DNA of 22,073 bases. Origin: Firmicutes bacterium UBA2296 (lineage in GTDB: Bacteria > Bacillota > UBA994). The stretch spans positions 8,802 to 30,874 of the forward strand of contig DDWC01000116.1 in assembly GCA_002345475.1 (NCBI GenBank), given 5' to 3'. Under the pieces are notes generated by a model, which worked only from the letters and a program-made list of their open reading frames with translations, was not told where the DNA came from and made no database searches. A program made the position numbers and the translations under genes. Position 1 is the first letter of the stretch, and each line of letters opens with the position of its first letter. Shown piece after piece: positions 19,324-22,073 of the stretch.

Positions 19324-20139
19324 CTACATCACCCTCAACAACAGACTTACCAGCACCAGCAGCGCCAGGAGGGGCCAGGCGTACTTCCTGAGACTTCCCT
19401 CGCCGCGCAGGGCCGCTAGCTGTCGCTGTTTCTTCCTGGCCAGGTGGGCTTTCTTGCGTCGTTCGTCAGCCAAAGATACTACCTGAGCCGGATTCTGTGT
19501 TTCGTCGGGCACCACCGCAAGGGGTGCTCTTTTCTTGGTCGAAATTTCCACAGGGTCCCTGGCGTCGATGCCATAGTCCATAACATCCAGAGCCGTACGG
19601 CACACAGCGTAGAGAGCGGCGGCATCATAACGCCCGTCATGTTGCGGCAACCCCTGAGTCCCGAAGGCCTGGGCCGTTATCTCAGCGATTTCCTCTTCTT
19701 CAATGGCATATATGTCGATAAGCTCCCGCAGCGAAGGGTTTTTGTTGGCGCCATTTTGATCCGCAATGACGCAAACGCCGCGAAAATGGGCCATGGTACA
19801 AAAGACGCCGGGAGGAGAGTAGGAAAGCCCGGCCCGTTCGAACTCCCGGCGCAATATGTCAAAATCAGCGCGGTAGTTGTGGCACACAAGCTGGCAGCCG
19901 GCCAGATCGGCCAGGACTTCATGTGCCTTGTCCACAAAACGCACCCCGCCGGAAAGTCCGCGCAGGCTTTTTATGGTCAGACCGTGCACCTTAGTTGCAA
20001 AGGGGCTCATAGACCCCACTGCAAAATAGTAATTTTTGGCTCGTACTATGCTAAGTTCGTCGTCCGTAATTATATATGACAGCTGCGCAATTTCCTGCGC
20101 CCTGGTTCCCGATGTTTCTGTATCCAGAAAAACCTTCAT
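19324..20139 (-). CDS. DnaQ-like DEDDh 3'-5' exonuclease with C-terminal membrane anchor
   Basis: ATG 20139 follows TGGAGGT by 6 nt. Of the 271 residues, 1-185 form the exonuclease domain with all DEDDh residues: D6 and E8 (DTETSGT), D92 (HNYRADFD), H167 and D172 (QHDGRYDAAAL). A basic, lysine/arginine-rich stretch follows (about 222-252: ERRKKAHLARKKQRQ) and then a single hydrophobic segment at the very end (255-271: WPLLALLVLVSLLLRV), the layout of a tail-anchored membrane protein with the nuclease facing the cytosol. It could degrade DNA or RNA ends at the membrane; replication proofreading is unlikely. It is downstream of the interrupted hydrolase gene, 67 bp apart, probably in one transcript. 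Confidence 0.88.
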   Translation of the reverse strand: MKVFLDTETSGTRAQEIAQLSYIITDDELSIVRAKNYYFAVGSMSPFATKVHGLTIKSLRGLSGGVRFVDKAHEVLADLAGCQLVCHNYRADFDILRREFERAGLSYSPPGVFCTMAHFRGVCVIADQNGANKNPSLRELIDIYAIEEEEIAEITAQAFGTQGLPQHDGRYDAAALYAVCRTALDVMDYGIDARDPVEISTKKRAPLAVVPDETQNPAQVVSLADERRKKAHLARKKQRQLAALRGEGSLRKYAWPLLALLVLVSLLLRVM

Positions 20140-20206
20140 TGTTAACCTCCATTGTCCCGTGCAGTGGGCTGCTTTGAGACTATTGTCCTTCGGGACCTGT
20201 TGGCTG

Positions 20207-21541
20207 TCAAGGGCGCAGGAAATCGACAATATCAGTGATTACCTCGAGGCTGACGTTCCCGGGGGTGAAATACTCAGCCGGTGTGCTCTTTTCTGAGCCC
20301 GTCTGAAAGATGTGGTTCAGGTCTGGATAACTCCTGAAGCGAGCTTGCGGATGCAGGCTCAGCGCCTCCTGCCACAAGGCGTAATCGGCCATGGTTACCT
20401 GGTAGTCGCGACCGCCCTGCAGCACCAGCAGAGCCATGTCCAGGTCTGCGGCAACCAGAGGAGGATTGTAATCCCTCAAATCAAGCCAGTATGCCGCCGG
20501 GACTCCCATCAGCTGGCTGGCGGGAATGTCAGAAGAGAGATCGGGGTCCTTCACATTTTCCATCTGCCTGCGGAACTCATCAAGTTGAGACTGGTACTTA
20601 GCAGGGTCTTCTTCCAGGCCGTAGATGTACTCGTACTGCTCTACCAGAATATCTTCCAGCGGGCGCGCCGGCGCTGCCAGGAGTATAAGCCCCGCCAGTT
20701 CTGGTACAGCCAGGCCGATACGGGGAGCGGCCAGGCCCCCCAGGCTGTGGCCCAAAACGAATATTCGATTAGCGTTAAAACGCGGATCGTCCATGAGGAA
20801 GCGGACCGCTGCCACTGCATCGTCAATGGTCTCTTCGCGCAGGGTAATCTCCGGTAGGCTGGCCATAGCCGCCTGGTGGGCGAAGGTGCGCTTGTCGTAG
20901 CGCAGAACGGCCACGCCGCGGGAAGCCAGACCCCAGGCGATGTCGGCGAAAGGCTTATTGGCCAGGATGGTTTCGTCCCGGTCATTGGGACCGCTGCCAT
21001 GAACAAGTAACACTGCGGGCCAGGGGCCGTCGCCCGCGGGCAGACTCAGAGTGCCCGGCAGAGGAAAGGCACTGCTGGCATTGAGAATCATCTCTTCTTC
21101 CACAAAACGCGAGCGATCGATATAGGAGGGCTCCACATATCCGTAACCTTGTACTGGGGAGAAATATAGACCCGAGACTTCCCGGCGGGCGTTTAGAGTT
21201 ACCTGCACGTCCAGAGCGCCTCTTGCGAACAGGCTGCGCAGGACAATGCGCACGAACTTGCCCCCCTACTCCTCTTTGTACTCCAGTTCGCCGGAGTAAG
21301 GGCCGAACTGAGAGGTTATTTCTTGCCACGTCGACAGCAGTAGCGGTTCGGGCAACAGGGCTTTCATGGTATTATCGAACATGGAGAAGGCTGCCGGGAA
21401 ATCCTCCTTCACCAGATACTCCAAGAAACGCCGCGCGATTTCGTCCGGTGTTCCCTCGTTGCGCGGTTGGATGCAGGATGTCAGAGTCAAAAGCAGCAGA
21501 AGTGTTGCCAACGAAAGGGCTCGCCAGCGCGGATTCTTCAT
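20207..21541 (-). pseudogene. DUF3887 lipoprotein/alpha-beta hydrolase, interrupted by one in-frame TAG
   Basis: Two minus-strand pieces in the same frame make one family-typical protein. ATG 21541 starts a lipoprotein signal (LATLLLLLTLTSC, lipobox Cys 23) and a DUF3887 domain (FLEYLVKEDFPAAFSMFD). The frame meets TAG at 21268-21266 after LEYKEE, then continues GGKFVRIVLRSLF into an alpha/beta hydrolase with VLLVHGSGPNDRDE, nucleophile GHSLGG, Asp in LQGGRDYQV and His in DLNHIFQ. No indel is needed. The amber codon falls inside DUF3887, so the first piece (91 residues) is truncated and the second would start at an internal GTG (21253) without a secretion signal. A C-to-T change of CAG or similar explains it. 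Read-through or a sequencing error are alternatives. TAG ends several other genes here, arguing against general pyrrolysine use. Confidence 0.75.
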
Positions 21542-21621
21542 ATATATGCCCCCAGTCCTCTGGTAGTTCATCTATTTTTACGCTGCCCACAAGGCAGAGT
21601 TGCAGAAAGGAAGTACAGGGT

Positions 21622-22073
21622 ATGGGTCAGAAGTTCCTTGACGAGAAGTTTCTCAAAAATAAAGGACGCTATTTTCTGCAGTGCGGTATGGCTTTTCTCA
21701 CTATACTCATCATTTTACTTGTTCTCAACGTGTTTGAGCAAACGGCGTTGATCGCCAGCCTGGGGGCCAGTGCCTTTATTGTTTTTGCCATGCCGGGAAG
21801 CTACAGCGCCAAACCCCGTAGCATAATAGGAGGGTACTTCTTCGGCATCAGCCTGGGGGTGCTGTTCAATGTTGTTGCCCGTCTATCCTATATCCAGTCC
21901 CTGCCCATTTCTGCCGTGCTGGAGTACACCTTCTTTAGCGCTGTGGCAGTAGGCCTGACGGTGTTGTGCATGGTGGTCTTCAATGTAGAACACCCCCCTG
22001 CAGCAGGCATGGCTCTGGGATTGGTACTGCAAAACTGGCAGTTACCAAGTCTTGCGCTGGTAATTGCGGCGGC
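21622..22073 (+). CDS. HPP-family integral membrane protein, 5' part
   Basis: ATG 21622 follows AAAGGAAG by 8 nt. The frame is open to the window edge (150 codons seen). There are about four membrane helices so far. Family marks are TALIASLGASAFIVFAMPGSYSA near residue 40 and the name-giving EHPPAAGMALG near 130. HPP proteins are inner-membrane proteins; some plant and cyanobacterial members transport nitrite, but most bacterial ones are uncharacterised. It is divergent from the lipoprotein gene; the 80-bp region between holds a small CTGCC-N5-GGCAG hairpin (21583-21597) and no clear promoter. Confidence 0.85.
   Translation, partial: MGQKFLDEKFLKNKGRYFLQCGMAFLTILIILLVLNVFEQTALIASLGASAFIVFAMPGSYSAKPRSIIGGYFFGISLGVLFNVVARLSYIQSLPISAVLEYTFFSAVAVGLTVLCMVVFNVEHPPAAGMALGLVLQNWQLPSLALVIAA

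Noticed and set aside
20207..21541. Frameshift in the alpha/beta hydrolase gene
   Set aside because: The two pieces are in the same frame; the only break is one TAG. The G run after it needs no indel.

Overview
The window looks like a chromosomal segment of a Clostridia-class Bacillota organism of moderate to high GC. The evidence is a textbook Pro T-box riboswitch before a class-II prolyl-tRNA synthetase, strong AGGAGG-type ribosome binding sites with many GTG/TTG starts, a YusI/Spx-like ArsC protein, and an in-frame UGA that is best read as selenocysteine. Nothing in the window looks like phage, plasmid or IS DNA. I cannot name the genus.

Layout. 2-319: tail of a cupin gene. 359-2484: a radical SAM/DUF4130 pair (predicted DNA repair) with its own promoter and a palindromic operator, closed by a terminator. 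2488-2892 (minus): an ArsC/Spx-like selenoprotein, with UGA at the first position of its CxxC motif, a candidate SECIS hairpin and a promoter. 2980-4131: a baeRF (release-factor-like) protein. 4228-8020: two tandem paralogous membrane GAF-GAF-HD-GYP proteins. 8165-9133 (minus): a bacterial deoxyhypusine-synthase-like enzyme. 9225-11138: a tightly packed operon of MarR regulator, polyprenol/diacylglycerol kinase-like protein and degenerate CDF-like protein, under a promoter framed by two operators. 11388-13640: a divergent amidohydrolase (minus) and an arginase-fold protein lacking several arginase active-site residues (plus). 13853-15684: a divergent CapA-like protein (minus) and MsrB (plus). 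15936-17669 (minus): proS with T-box and promoter. 17766-19064: a MATE-like transporter. 19324-21541 (minus): a DnaQ-like exonuclease with a C-terminal membrane anchor, preceded by a DUF3887 lipoprotein/alpha-beta hydrolase gene cut by one in-frame amber codon. 21622-22073: start of an HPP-family membrane protein.

The most striking non-coding signal is a family of 7-bp repeat arrays (unit near RGCKCTT). They occur at all five roomy convergent gene junctions of the window and at no divergent or same-strand junction. At four of them a forward array is followed 60-115 bp later by a reverse-complement array, so the two can pair. Three neighbouring genes have stop codons lying inside such arrays. 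The most striking protein-level signal is the selenocysteine ArsC homologue, whose N-terminal redox motif is lost if UGA is read as stop.

No stretch longer than 300 bp is empty. The longest gap between genes (17391-17765) holds the T-box, its promoter and two hairpins. No tRNA, rRNA, CRISPR or transposase was seen.
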